Under the pieces are notes generated by a model. That model was not told the DNA's origin and made no database searches. It saw nothing but the letters and a program-made list of their open reading frames with translations. 64,000 nucleotides of DNA, taken from contig OY781040.1 in NCBI GenBank assembly GCA_963676095.1, positions 3,410,001 to 3,474,000 on the forward strand, given 5' to 3'. Of the stretch, positions 53,230 through 62,653 are shown piece after piece (position 1 is the first letter of the stretch; every line of letters starts with the position of its first letter). The translations under genes were made by a program, and so were the position numbers. This DNA is from G963676095 sp963676095. Lineage in GTDB: Bacteria; Bacteroidota; Bacteroidia; Bacteroidales; Prolixibacteraceae.

Positions 53230-55104
53230 ATGGCAGAAAAATATACTAATCTTTTTGAAGAATTTCCTCCTGTAACTAGTGAAGTCTGGAAGGATTTGAT
53301 TATCGGCGATTTAAAAGGAGCTGATTTCGACCGGAGACTGGTTTGGAGGACTAACGAAGGGTTTTCTGTTCAGCCGTATTACCGGCAGGAAGACCTTACG
53401 AATTTGAAATACCTGGATACGCTTCCGGGGGAATACCCTTATGTTCGTGGAAACAGAAAGACCAGTAACGACTGGTTGGTCCGTCAGAATATCATTGTCA
53501 GGGACTTTGCGGAAGCAAATAAAAAGGCCCTGGATGTTTTAATGAGGGGAGTTACATCACTGGGATTTGTTTTTGAACAATGTGGTGAACTTACTTTGGC
53601 AGACCTTAAGGTGTTGCTGAAAGATATTTGCCTTGAATCGGTTGAAGTGAATTTTGTCAGCAAATGCTGCACGTGTGATGTGGTAGAAACGTTCACTGAA
53701 TATGTGCTTTCGCGGAATTGGGCCCCGGAGAATATTCATGCTTCGGTTTCGTACGATCCGTTTGGTAATTACCTGCTTTACGGGCGCTTCAAAAAAGGAT
53801 ATGAAGCGACGGTTGAACGGGCAAGGATCCTGATTGAAAAGACAAAGGCCCTTCCTGAATTCCGGGTATTGGCTGTGAATGGCAAAAATTACGGTAATGC
53901 CGGGGCTTCCGTTGTTCAGGAGCTGGCATTTTCATTGGCTCAGGGAGCGGAATATCTCTCGGCACTTACTGACGCGGGAATAGCAGCTGAGGATGTTGCC
54001 AAAAATATCAAGTTTAACCTGAGCATCAGTGCCAATTATTTTCTTGAAATTGCCAAGTTCCGTGCAGCCCGTATGCTCTGGGCCCAGCTTGTAAAAGCTT
54101 ACGGGCCGGAATGCGACTGTGCCTGCAAGATGCTTGTGAATGCAGAAACCGGGAGCTGGAACAAGACGTTATATGATCCATATGTTAACATGCTTAGGAC
54201 GCAGACCGAAACGATGAGTGCTTCCCTTGGAAGTGTCGATTCAATAACGGTATTGCCTTTCAACGCCATTTTTGAGGAGCCTACTGCATTCTCTGACCGT
54301 ATTGCCCGCAATCAGCAACTTCTTTTGAAAGAAGAATCTCATTTCGATAAGATTGTGGACCCTGCTGCCGGTTCTTATTATATTGAAGAGCTGACTGCCT
54401 CGATCGCAGCCGAAGCCTGGAAACTATTCCTGGAAATTCAGGATAAAGGAGGTTTTGTCGCAGCTGCCAGGGAAGGTTTCATTCAAGGTAAGATCAGGGA
54501 GATGGCTGCAAAGCGTAGCCTGAACGTTGCTACAAGACGTGAAAATCTTTTGGGGACCAATCAGTTCCCTAATTTTTCGGAACAGCTTGATAACGAAGTT
54601 GCCGGTTCTGTATTTGAACCTGTCGATCTGACGGCTGAAGATGCAGAGATCGAAACGATAAAGTTATGCCGCGGGGCCCAGGCCTTTGAAAAGCTTCGTT
54701 TTGCTACTGACCGTTATGCTAAAGCTAATAAGCGCCCTCTTGTATTCATGCTTACGATCGGGAACCTTGCCATGCGTAAAGCCCGCGCCCAGTTTTCGTG
54801 CAACTTTTTTGCTGTTGCCGGTTACGAGGTTAAAGACAATAATGGGTTTGCAACTGTTGAAGAAGGTGTGGCTGCCGCCCGCGAAGCTGGTGCTGGTATC
54901 ATTGTGCTTTGCAGTTCTGACGACGAATATGCAACATTTGCCCCTGCTGCTTTTGAAACGATTAATGGTAGTGTAATCTTTGTTGTTGCAGGTGCCCCTG
55001 CATGTATGGAAGAACTTAAATCAAAAGGAATTAAGAATTTTATCCACGTAAAGAGCAACCTCCTTGAAGAATTAATGGCTTACCAGGGCCAACTGGGAAT
55101 TTAA
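53230..55104 (+). CDS. mutA: Methylmalonyl-CoA mutase small subunit MutA
   Basis: The beta (small) subunit of the heterodimeric methylmalonyl-CoA mutase, which interconverts succinyl-CoA and methylmalonyl-CoA. The start ATG 53230 (MAEKYTNLFEEFPPVTSEVW) is preferred over a TTG reading from 53200 because of family alignment. It has 624 residues. The C-terminal domain resembles the B12-binding fold, but the DxHxxG motif that holds the cobalt-binding histidine is absent (FFAVAGYEVKDNNG), as expected for the non-catalytic subunit. The catalytic subunit gene follows after a small inserted gene. Confidence 0.94.
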   Translation: MAEKYTNLFEEFPPVTSEVWKDLIIGDLKGADFDRRLVWRTNEGFSVQPYYRQEDLTNLKYLDTLPGEYPYVRGNRKTSNDWLVRQNIIVRDFAEANKKALDVLMRGVTSLGFVFEQCGELTLADLKVLLKDICLESVEVNFVSKCCTCDVVETFTEYVLSRNWAPENIHASVSYDPFGNYLLYGRFKKGYEATVERARILIEKTKALPEFRVLAVNGKNYGNAGASVVQELAFSLAQGAEYLSALTDAGIAAEDVAKNIKFNLSISANYFLEIAKFRAARMLWAQLVKAYGPECDCACKMLVNAETGSWNKTLYDPYVNMLRTQTETMSASLGSVDSITVLPFNAIFEEPTAFSDRIARNQQLLLKEESHFDKIVDPAAGSYYIEELTASIAAEAWKLFLEIQDKGGFVAAAREGFIQGKIREMAAKRSLNVATRRENLLGTNQFPNFSEQLDNEVAGSVFEPVDLTAEDAEIETIKLCRGAQAFEKLRFATDRYAKANKRPLVFMLTIGNLAMRKARAQFSCNFFAVAGYEVKDNNGFATVEEGVAAAREAGAGIIVLCSSDDEYATFAPAAFETINGSVIFVVAGAPACMEELKSKGIKNFIHVKSNLLEELMAYQGQLGI

Positions 55105-55108
55105 CTTA

Positions 55109-55552
55109 ACGCAAAGACACGAAGACACAAAATGATTTCAAAAGCTGAGTATGAAGTTATTGGTAGCCAGATTGTTAATGCGGCGTATATCGTGCATAAG
55201 GAATTGGGACCGGGGCTGCTTGAATCAGTTTATGAAATATGTCTTATGGAAGAATTAAGCGCTCAAGACTTAAATGTCCGACGACAAGTGAAATTACCTG
55301 TTGTTTACAAGGGTAAAGTGTTGGATAAAGAGTTCTTTATTGATTTATTGGTTGAAGATTCAATTGCTATTGAATTAAAAGCTGTTGAAGAGTTATTACC
55401 CGTTCATGGAGTTCAGTTGTTGACTTACATGAAATTAGCCGGGTTGAAACTTGGATACTTAATTAATTTTAATGTGCCAACTATTAAGCAAGGAATAAAA
55501 CGAAAGATCAATGGCTACTTGTAATTTCTTCGAGTCTTTGTGTCTTCGTGTT
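55109..55552. mobile_element. Putative GxxExxY cassette with flanking inverted repeats
   Basis: The GxxExxY gene is framed by AACGCAAAGACACGAAGACA (55109-55128) on the left and TTTGTGTCTTCGTGTT (55537-55552) on the right; 15 of 16 positions pair as an inverted repeat (55116-55131 with 55537-55552). The repeats touch the start codon and lie 12 bases after the stop. The unit sits between mutA and mutB, whose products form one enzyme, so it appears to be a later insertion. No target duplication was established. Confidence 0.6.
55132..55524 (+). CDS. GxxExxY protein (PD-(D/E)XK-like)
   Basis: A 130-residue protein of the GxxExxY family, named for the motif seen here as GPGLLESVY (about residues 26-34). 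The centre has a nuclease-like pattern (FIDLLVEDSIAIELKAVEEL: Asp, then Glu-x-Lys). Function is not established for the family. The gene lies 27 bases after mutA and 42 before mutB, framed by inverted repeats, and its presence between two subunit genes argues that it came as a mobile cassette. Confidence 0.9.
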   Translation: MISKAEYEVIGSQIVNAAYIVHKELGPGLLESVYEICLMEELSAQDLNVRRQVKLPVVYKGKVLDKEFFIDLLVEDSIAIELKAVEELLPVHGVQLLTYMKLAGLKLGYLINFNVPTIKQGIKRKINGYL

Positions 55553-55566
55553 AAAATAAGAAAGCA

Positions 55567-57720
<2,154 letters not shown>

Positions 57721-57751
57721 TTTATTAAGGAGAAATTCCTTTCGATATGAT

Positions 57752-57785
57752 AAAGAGCCATTCTCTTCGGAGGATGGCTCTTTTA
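57752..57785 (+). terminator. Strong rho-independent terminator after mutB
   Basis: A 14-bp stem (one G-T wobble) capped by the stable TTCG tetraloop is followed by a T-run. It lies 31 bases after the mutB stop. Confidence 0.85.
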
Positions 57786-57954
57786 ATATGGACAAATAGC
57801 TGATTTTGTTCTTGTTTTTCTTTGTGTACCTAATTTATTATTCATTCGGATTAAGAGTTAAGCTATGCTTAAAACTGAATGTTCATTTTGGGCTTTTAAT
57901 TCCTGATGTTGAGATTATTGCACCTGATGATACTTAGCATAATTTTTTGAAATA

Positions 57955-57987
57955 ACACAAAAAAAATGCGGTTTTTGGGACCGCATT
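57955..57987 (-). terminator. Rho-independent terminator of the downstream minus-strand gene
   Basis: On the minus strand AATGCGGT pairs with ACCGCATT around a seven-base loop and a T-run follows. It lies about 20 bases after the stop of the periplasmic protein gene at 58009. Confidence 0.8.
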
Positions 57988-58008
57988 GGAAAAAAGTAGA
58001 AGTAAGGA

Positions 58009-58605
58009 TTACTTTACTTCTACAGAATAGTCAAAAACTTCGTCACCGGCAGCCAGCACAACGTTGTAGTTGCCAGTATTCAGTTTAGAGAGGTTCAACC
58101 CTTCATTTACAGAGAAAGTATTTTCCAATGCTTTGTTGTAAATCAGGTCACTCCCGTCGTATATCATCAGGTTCATCTTTTCTCCCGGGTAATTCAGATA
58201 AGCCACACGGAGGATGTTGTTGTCGAACGAAAAATACGGATCGACAATGCTCTTCATGGTACCCACGTTAATCCCGTTACCGGCAATGCTGAATTCGCGT
58301 TCGCTCTTTGCCCCGTCAATATTAACGGTAAGCTTATAGTCGCCTGCCCCCAGCTTGGAGAAATCGTAGACTTTACGGTAGTCGCTCATTGCCCCTTCTG
58401 TTTCCTTGTAGTAAACCACTTCTCCGGCGGCATTTTCAATACTGATTTCGAAAGTGCTTTCCGCATTGTTGGAAATTGCCACAACAGCACGTTCAGACGT
58501 CAGGGGAAGAATGTCCACACGCAGGTTACCGTTACCTGCGGCCATTGCCACGTTTGCAATAACTGTTAAAGCAAACACAGCCATAATTGTTCTCATCGTT
58601 TTCAT
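58009..58605 (-). CDS. Hypothetical periplasmic protein, possible DUF3244-like
   Basis: A 198-residue exported protein with a signal peptide (TIMAVFALTVIANVAMAAG). The remainder is beta-rich with two repeated units of the type seen in type IX-sorted and DUF3244 proteins (FEISIENAAGEVVYYKETEG; DYKLTVNIDGAKSEREF; NYNVVLAAGDEVFDYSVEV). No catalytic motif. It is preceded by a 30-bp palindrome and a -7 element and followed by a terminator, so it is a single regulated gene. Confidence 0.65.
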   Translation of the reverse strand: MKTMRTIMAVFALTVIANVAMAAGNGNLRVDILPLTSERAVVAISNNAESTFEISIENAAGEVVYYKETEGAMSDYRKVYDFSKLGAGDYKLTVNIDGAKSEREFSIAGNGINVGTMKSIVDPYFSFDNNILRVAYLNYPGEKMNLMIYDGSDLIYNKALENTFSVNEGLNLSKLNTGNYNVVLAAGDEVFDYSVEVK

Positions 58606-58643
58606 AATTTCAAAACTTTAAACGTTCAACATTGATTACGCTG

Positions 58644-58683
58644 CAAACATAGACATGTTTTACAGCACATGCTGTATAACATG
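58644..58683 (-). promoter_or_regulatory. Promoter with overlapping 30-bp operator-like palindrome
   Basis: On the minus strand a -7 element TATGTTTG lies at 58651-58644, about 40 bases before the ATG at 58605. Directly upstream, covering the -33 position, is an imperfect palindrome (58654-58683): CATGTT-T-TACAGC, four central bases, then the mirrored arms. A repressor or activator bound here would contact the -33 region, for which no TTTG is present. Confidence 0.55.
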
Positions 58684-58881
58684 CGTTAAGTGAAGGTTAA
58701 TTTTTGTGTTTTATAACATATCTCCATGAATTTACTTGTTTAATATACTGATAAATAGTGTTTTATTATTGTGGAGGGTATATCTTTTTTAAGTTTATGT
58801 CAATGTTAAATCATTAATGTTAATTTTATCCCGGGTTTGATTGTAAACAGAAGAGATTGTCAGGGAGTAATAATAATAGAG

Positions 58882-59589
58882 ATGGATATTCAGATTCTAC
58901 AGTTATTGGAGGGAGCCAAACGGGCAGAAGGGCTTACCGTAATCATTGATGTGTTCCGTGCGTTTTCTTTTGCCTGTTATGCCTGCGGGAAAGGTGTTAA
59001 TCGCATTTATCCGGTCGGAAATATTGAAGATGCATACCTGATTAAGCAGGAGCATCCGGATTATATTCTTGCAGGAGAACGAAATGAACAAAGGCCGGAA
59101 GGATTTGATTTTGGAAATTCTCCTTCCCAGATCATGGATGCAGAACTGAATGGTCGGATTATGGTACATACCACGAGTTCCGGAACCCAGGGGATTGCCA
59201 ATGCCTGTCGGGCGTCAGAAATCATCACTGGAAGTTTTGTCAATGCGGAGGCAATTGTCCGGTATGCCAGACAACATCCACCTTCGGTACTTTCGTTGGT
59301 TTGCATGGGATATTCATGTGCTTATCCTTCCGATGAGGATACCTTTCTGTCCGAATACCTGAAGGCGAAGCTTGAAGGAACAGAAGTCGATTTTGAGGAG
59401 ATGGTCAGGAAGCTCAGGACCGGTGCCGGTGCCCGCTTTTTTGTTCCTGAAAAGCAGGAATGGGCTCCGGAATCAGACTTCGGGCTTTGTCTGGATCTGG
59501 ACCGGTTTAATTTTGTTCTAAAAGTTGCAAACGAAGGCGGAAGGAATTATCTGGAAATAATTGATTTGAATAAGGACAGACTGCCATGA
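58882..59589 (+). CDS. 2-Phosphosulfolactate phosphatase-like protein (ComB family)
   Basis: The 235-residue protein resembles ComB, the Mg-dependent phosphatase of coenzyme M synthesis, which also occurs in many bacteria where its role is unclear. The family pattern is visible: TVIIDVFRAFSFACYA, LAGERNEQRPEGFDFGNSPS and MVHTTSSGTQGIANACRA. The start ATG 58882 (MDIQILQLLEG) replaces a longer reading from 58837. It lies 55 bases upstream of the original position of patB; the two were probably one operon before the IS inserted. Confidence 0.8.
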   Translation: MDIQILQLLEGAKRAEGLTVIIDVFRAFSFACYACGKGVNRIYPVGNIEDAYLIKQEHPDYILAGERNEQRPEGFDFGNSPSQIMDAELNGRIMVHTTSSGTQGIANACRASEIITGSFVNAEAIVRYARQHPPSVLSLVCMGYSCAYPSDEDTFLSEYLKAKLEGTEVDFEEMVRKLRTGAGARFFVPEKQEWAPESDFGLCLDLDRFNFVLKVANEGGRNYLEIIDLNKDRLP

Positions 59590-59639
59590 GGATTCCTGGA
59601 TCGGATTTTATATTCAGGAATGCGTTAAAATATAAAAAC

Positions 59640-59649
59640 AATCATGAAT
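59640..59649. repeat. Left copy of the IS target-site duplication
   Basis: AATCATGAAT, repeated exactly at 61129-61138. It contains the displaced copy of the patB start codon (ATG 59644-59646). Confidence 0.9.
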
Positions 59650-59928
59650 CAATGTCGTTTAGTTAAGAAAACGCTCTGAGGTGCGTTATTTTAAAGGGAT
59701 TTTGATAAAAAATAGTACTTTGAAAAGTTTGTAATTCTTGCCCTAATGATTATTTTGTAGGGGAATAAAGGGGGTAACCCAAGTAGAAACAAAAAACCGG
59801 ATTATCGGGAAACATTAACAGGACATATCGATGATGAAATTGATAAAGAACAATTTAGCAGCCGTTTTAAAGACGGCCAAGAAGGGGTATTTACCCGTAA
59901 GAGAAAATTACCGATCAAAACGATAATC

Positions 59929-61104
59929 TTGTTGGTGCTCAAGTTTAAAAGTTCCATGCAGCGGGATTTGGACCGCTTCTTCAAGGAAGCCACCCAAAGC
60001 GACTTCAACATTAGGAAAGCGACCAAAGGCGCGTTCACTCAAGCCCGGGCAAAACTGAAGCCCGAGGCATTTAAGCATTTGAACGAAATAGCCGTCAATG
60101 ATTTTTATGAAGGTGCAGAATACTATGTGTGGCACAATATGCGGTTGCTGGCTGTTGATGGCACCCGGCTTGTATTGCCCAATCATCCAACAGTTGTTGA
60201 AGAGTTCGGTGTTCACCAATTTGGCCCAAAGGCCGACAGTCCGCGGTCGCTGGCCATGGGATCATTATTATACGACCCTTTAAATTTGATAACGATCGAT
60301 TCGCAAATAGCCCCTTACGCTTCAAGCGAGCGGGATTTATTGATGGAACATTTGGATAAGGTCAATGCTGGCGACATGTTGTTGCTCGACCGGGGATATC
60401 CCAGCTTTTGGTTGCTGTTTTTATTGAAAGCCAGGGGTATTGAATTCTGCGTGCGCCTCAAAGAAGATTGGTGGTTGAAAGTGAAAGACTTCACCGAAAG
60501 CACCGACAAAGAGAGAATTGTCACTTTTTCCCTTCCTAAAAAAGACAGGTCAAAACTGAAAGATTTCCCTCACATGTTGGATACAGAAATAACGTGCAGG
60601 CTCATCAAAGTCGAACTCGAAAATGGGGACAAAGAGATACTATGCACATCGCTACTAGACGACAAAACATATCTTTACAGCGATTTTGAACAACTTTACC
60701 ATTACCGGTGGAACGAAGAGGAGGCGTACAAGTTGTTGAAAAGCCGTATTGAACTGGAAGATTTCTCGGGTAAAACGGTCAAAGCCGTAAAACAGGATTT
60801 TCACGCCAAGGTATTTTTAATGACATTGAGCGCAGCTTATGCCCATCCAATTGAAGAAAAGGTGATTGCTGAATACGAAGCGGACAAAAACCGCAAACAT
60901 GGCCAAAAAATTAACCGAACATATGCCCTTGCAACCACAATGGACATACTAGTGCCAACTTTTATCCACAAAAAATACAAGGAAGCCTTGCATGCTTTTG
61001 ATTTATTGGTCTGGAACACCCGCGAAATCATAAGGTCCGGGCGAAGAAACCCCAGAAACAAAAAACAAAAGAAGCCGTACTCAATGAATTACAAACGATT
61101 ATAA
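59929..61104 (+). CDS. IS4-family transposase
   Basis: A DDE transposase. The catalytic residues are probably Asp in RLLAVDGTRL, Asp in MLLLDRGYPS and Glu in YHYRWNEEEAYKLLK (the YREK-like region). 391 residues are coded from a TTG at 59929, but homology-like sequence continues upstream in the same frame (HIDDEIDKEQFSSRF, GVFTRKRKLP). That frame is open only from 59761; an in-frame ATG at 59746 is followed by a TAG at 59758. So either the gene carries an amber codon near its start or it uses an unconventional start. Confidence 0.88.
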   Translation: MLVLKFKSSMQRDLDRFFKEATQSDFNIRKATKGAFTQARAKLKPEAFKHLNEIAVNDFYEGAEYYVWHNMRLLAVDGTRLVLPNHPTVVEEFGVHQFGPKADSPRSLAMGSLLYDPLNLITIDSQIAPYASSERDLLMEHLDKVNAGDMLLLDRGYPSFWLLFLLKARGIEFCVRLKEDWWLKVKDFTESTDKERIVTFSLPKKDRSKLKDFPHMLDTEITCRLIKVELENGDKEILCTSLLDDKTYLYSDFEQLYHYRWNEEEAYKLLKSRIELEDFSGKTVKAVKQDFHAKVFLMTLSAAYAHPIEEKVIAEYEADKNRKHGQKINRTYALATTMDILVPTFIHKKYKEALHAFDLLVWNTREIIRSGRRNPRNKKQKKPYSMNYKRL

Positions 61105-61112
61105 ATAATCAC

Positions 61113-61128
61113 TAACTAAACGACATTG
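61113..61128. repeat. Right terminal inverted repeat of the IS4-family element
   Basis: TAACTAAACGACATTG, exact reverse complement of 59650-59665. Confidence 0.9.
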
Positions 61129-61138
61129 AATCATGAAT
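61129..61138. repeat. Right copy of the IS target-site duplication, containing the patB start codon
   Basis: AATCATGAAT, identical to 59640-59649. The ATG at 61133-61135 within it is the working start of patB. Confidence 0.9.
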
Positions 61139-62293
61139 TATAATTTTGATGAGAAAGTAAAACGGGAAGGTACAAATTGTTTAAAGTATGATTCCCGGGA
61201 GAATGTGTTTGGTAATGGAGAGGTTTTGCCACTATGGGTAGCCGACATGGATTTTAAAACTCCCGAATTTATAATAGATGCCCTGAAAAAACGTCTGGAT
61301 CATGAGATCCTTGGTTATACTTTTCGTCCGGATTCTTATTTTGAGGCGATTGTAAGCTGGTTAAAACGACGTCATGGATGGGATATTAAAAAGGAATGGA
61401 TCTCTTTTAGCCCGGGAGTGGTTGCCGGTCTTACCCTGGCCATAGAGACATTCTCAGATCCGGGAGATGAAGTTATCCTCCAACCGCCGGTTTATACCCC
61501 GTTTTTCGATTCAATCCGGATGACAGGACGTACCCTTGTCGAAAATCCGTTGAAGCAGGAGGGCGGACGGTATACTTTTGATCTGGATGATTTAAAAAGT
61601 AAGATCACCGGGAGGACCCGCCTCTTATTGTTAAGCAATCCTCAAAACCCTGGAGGAATGGTTTGGAGAAAGGAGGAGTTAAATGCGCTGACAGCTCTTT
61701 GCCTTGAGCATAAAATTTTGATTATTTCCGATGAAATTCATTCAGACCTGATTTTCAAAGGGAATAAGCATATACCACTGCCTATGTTGTCTGACGATGT
61801 AGCGCAAAATTGTGTCGTATGTATGGCGCCCAGCAAGACATTCAATGTGGCTGGTTTAACAACGTCATTCCTGGTGATCCCCAATAAAAGACATTTCACA
61901 AGGTACGAGCGGACCCTGAAAATACCACATCTTCATATGGGAAACCTTTTTGGAAGTATATCACTTGAAGCCGCGTACAATAATGGTGATGAATGGCTGG
62001 AACAGCTGATTGAATATCTGAAAGGGAATTACCTGTTCCTGGAGGATTTTCTGAAAAAGAAACTGTCTGGCGCCGTACCGATGAAGCCCGAGGCAACTTA
62101 TTTGGTGTGGATTGATTTTTCAGCCTATGGCCTTTCCGATGATGAACTTAATAAAAAAATCCTGAGTGCGGGCGTGGGCCTTAATCGCGGAATACAGTTC
62201 GGGACACAAGGGACTGGGTTTATGCGGATGAATATTGGCTGTACCCGGTCAATGCTAAAAGATGCACTCGAAAGGATTGCAGCTGTTTTTTAA
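61133..62293 (+). CDS. PatB/MalY-family PLP-dependent cystathionine beta-lyase
   Basis: A 386-residue aminotransferase-fold enzyme of the MalY/PatB group, which cleaves C-S bonds of cystathionine and related cysteine conjugates. The start NFDEKVKREGTNCLKYDS and LPLWVADMDFKTPEFI are typical. The catalytic region reads LSNPQNPGGMVWRKEEL, IISDEIHSDLIFKGNKH and APSKTFNVAGL, whose Lys should bind pyridoxal phosphate. The coding sequence is intact although an IS element lies directly against its start; expression would now depend on a promoter inside the IS end. It converges on atpC across a 16-bp hairpin. Confidence 0.9.
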   Translation: MNYNFDEKVKREGTNCLKYDSRENVFGNGEVLPLWVADMDFKTPEFIIDALKKRLDHEILGYTFRPDSYFEAIVSWLKRRHGWDIKKEWISFSPGVVAGLTLAIETFSDPGDEVILQPPVYTPFFDSIRMTGRTLVENPLKQEGGRYTFDLDDLKSKITGRTRLLLLSNPQNPGGMVWRKEELNALTALCLEHKILIISDEIHSDLIFKGNKHIPLPMLSDDVAQNCVVCMAPSKTFNVAGLTTSFLVIPNKRHFTRYERTLKIPHLHMGNLFGSISLEAAYNNGDEWLEQLIEYLKGNYLFLEDFLKKKLSGAVPMKPEATYLVWIDFSAYGLSDDELNKKILSAGVGLNRGIQFGTQGTGFMRMNIGCTRSMLKDALERIAAVF

Positions 62294-62302
62294 GTTAGGT
62301 TT

Positions 62303-62337
62303 TAAATTCCGAAGGTCTCAAAGACCTTCGGAATTTA
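62303..62337. terminator. Bidirectional hairpin between patB and atpC
   Basis: A perfect 16-bp stem (TAAATTCCGAAGGTCT and its complement) with a three-base loop lies between the convergent genes. It is long and AT-flanked; tracts of T are short on both sides, so its strength as a terminator is uncertain. Confidence 0.65.
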
Positions 62338-62339
62338 GA

Positions 62340-62576
62340 TTATTCAGCAAGGACAACAACTTTATTTTCTTTCGATTCTATTATCCCGCCATTGATATCA
62401 ATAAAAGTCGGTTTATCGTTCAGGTCCAGAATTTTTACCTGTCCTTTTATCAGCGTCGAAATGATTGGCGCATGATTGGTAAGTATTTCAAACCCTCCTT
62501 CTGTCCCGGGAAGCTTCACCAGCTTGGCCTCTCCGGAATATAGTTTTTTATCTGGTGTTATCACTTCAACGAACAT
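62340..62576 (-). CDS. atpC: ATP synthase F1 subunit epsilon (short form)
   Basis: A 78-residue epsilon subunit of F1. The sequence MFVEVITPDKKLYSGEAKLV and GFEILTNHAPIISTL are the N-terminal beta-sandwich; the C-terminal helical hairpin found in longer epsilon subunits is missing, which is usual in Bacteroidota. It is downstream of atpD on the minus strand, 77 bases away. Confidence 0.95.
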   Translation of the reverse strand: MFVEVITPDKKLYSGEAKLVKLPGTEGGFEILTNHAPIISTLIKGQVKILDLNDKPTFIDINGGIIESKENKVVVLAE

Positions 62577-62653
62577 GGCTCTATTTATAATTAATATTAG
62601 CTAACAAATTAACTGGAAGAAGGAAGCAATATTTCCGTCTCTTGTCTTTCCGG

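Larger units (their letters stand above)
59650..61128 (+). mobile_element. Complete IS4-family insertion sequence, 1479 bp
   Basis: The element is bounded by perfect 16-bp terminal inverted repeats (CAATGTCGTTTAGTTA at 59650-59665 and its reverse complement at 61113-61128) and flanked by a 10-bp target duplication, which fits the IS4 family. One transposase gene fills most of it. The exact repeats and duplication indicate a recent insertion. It separates the ComB-like gene from patB, over whose start codon it inserted. Confidence 0.9.

Noticed and set aside
59831..59923. Alternative N-terminus of the transposase in another frame (ATGATG at 59831)
   Set aside because: That frame ends at a stop near 59921 and would need a frameshift; the TRKRKLP segment typical of IS4 transposases is in the other frame.
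62303..62337. Mobile-element end between patB and atpC
   Set aside because: The perfect hairpin stands alone between convergent genes without flanking duplications, so a shared terminator is the simpler reading.
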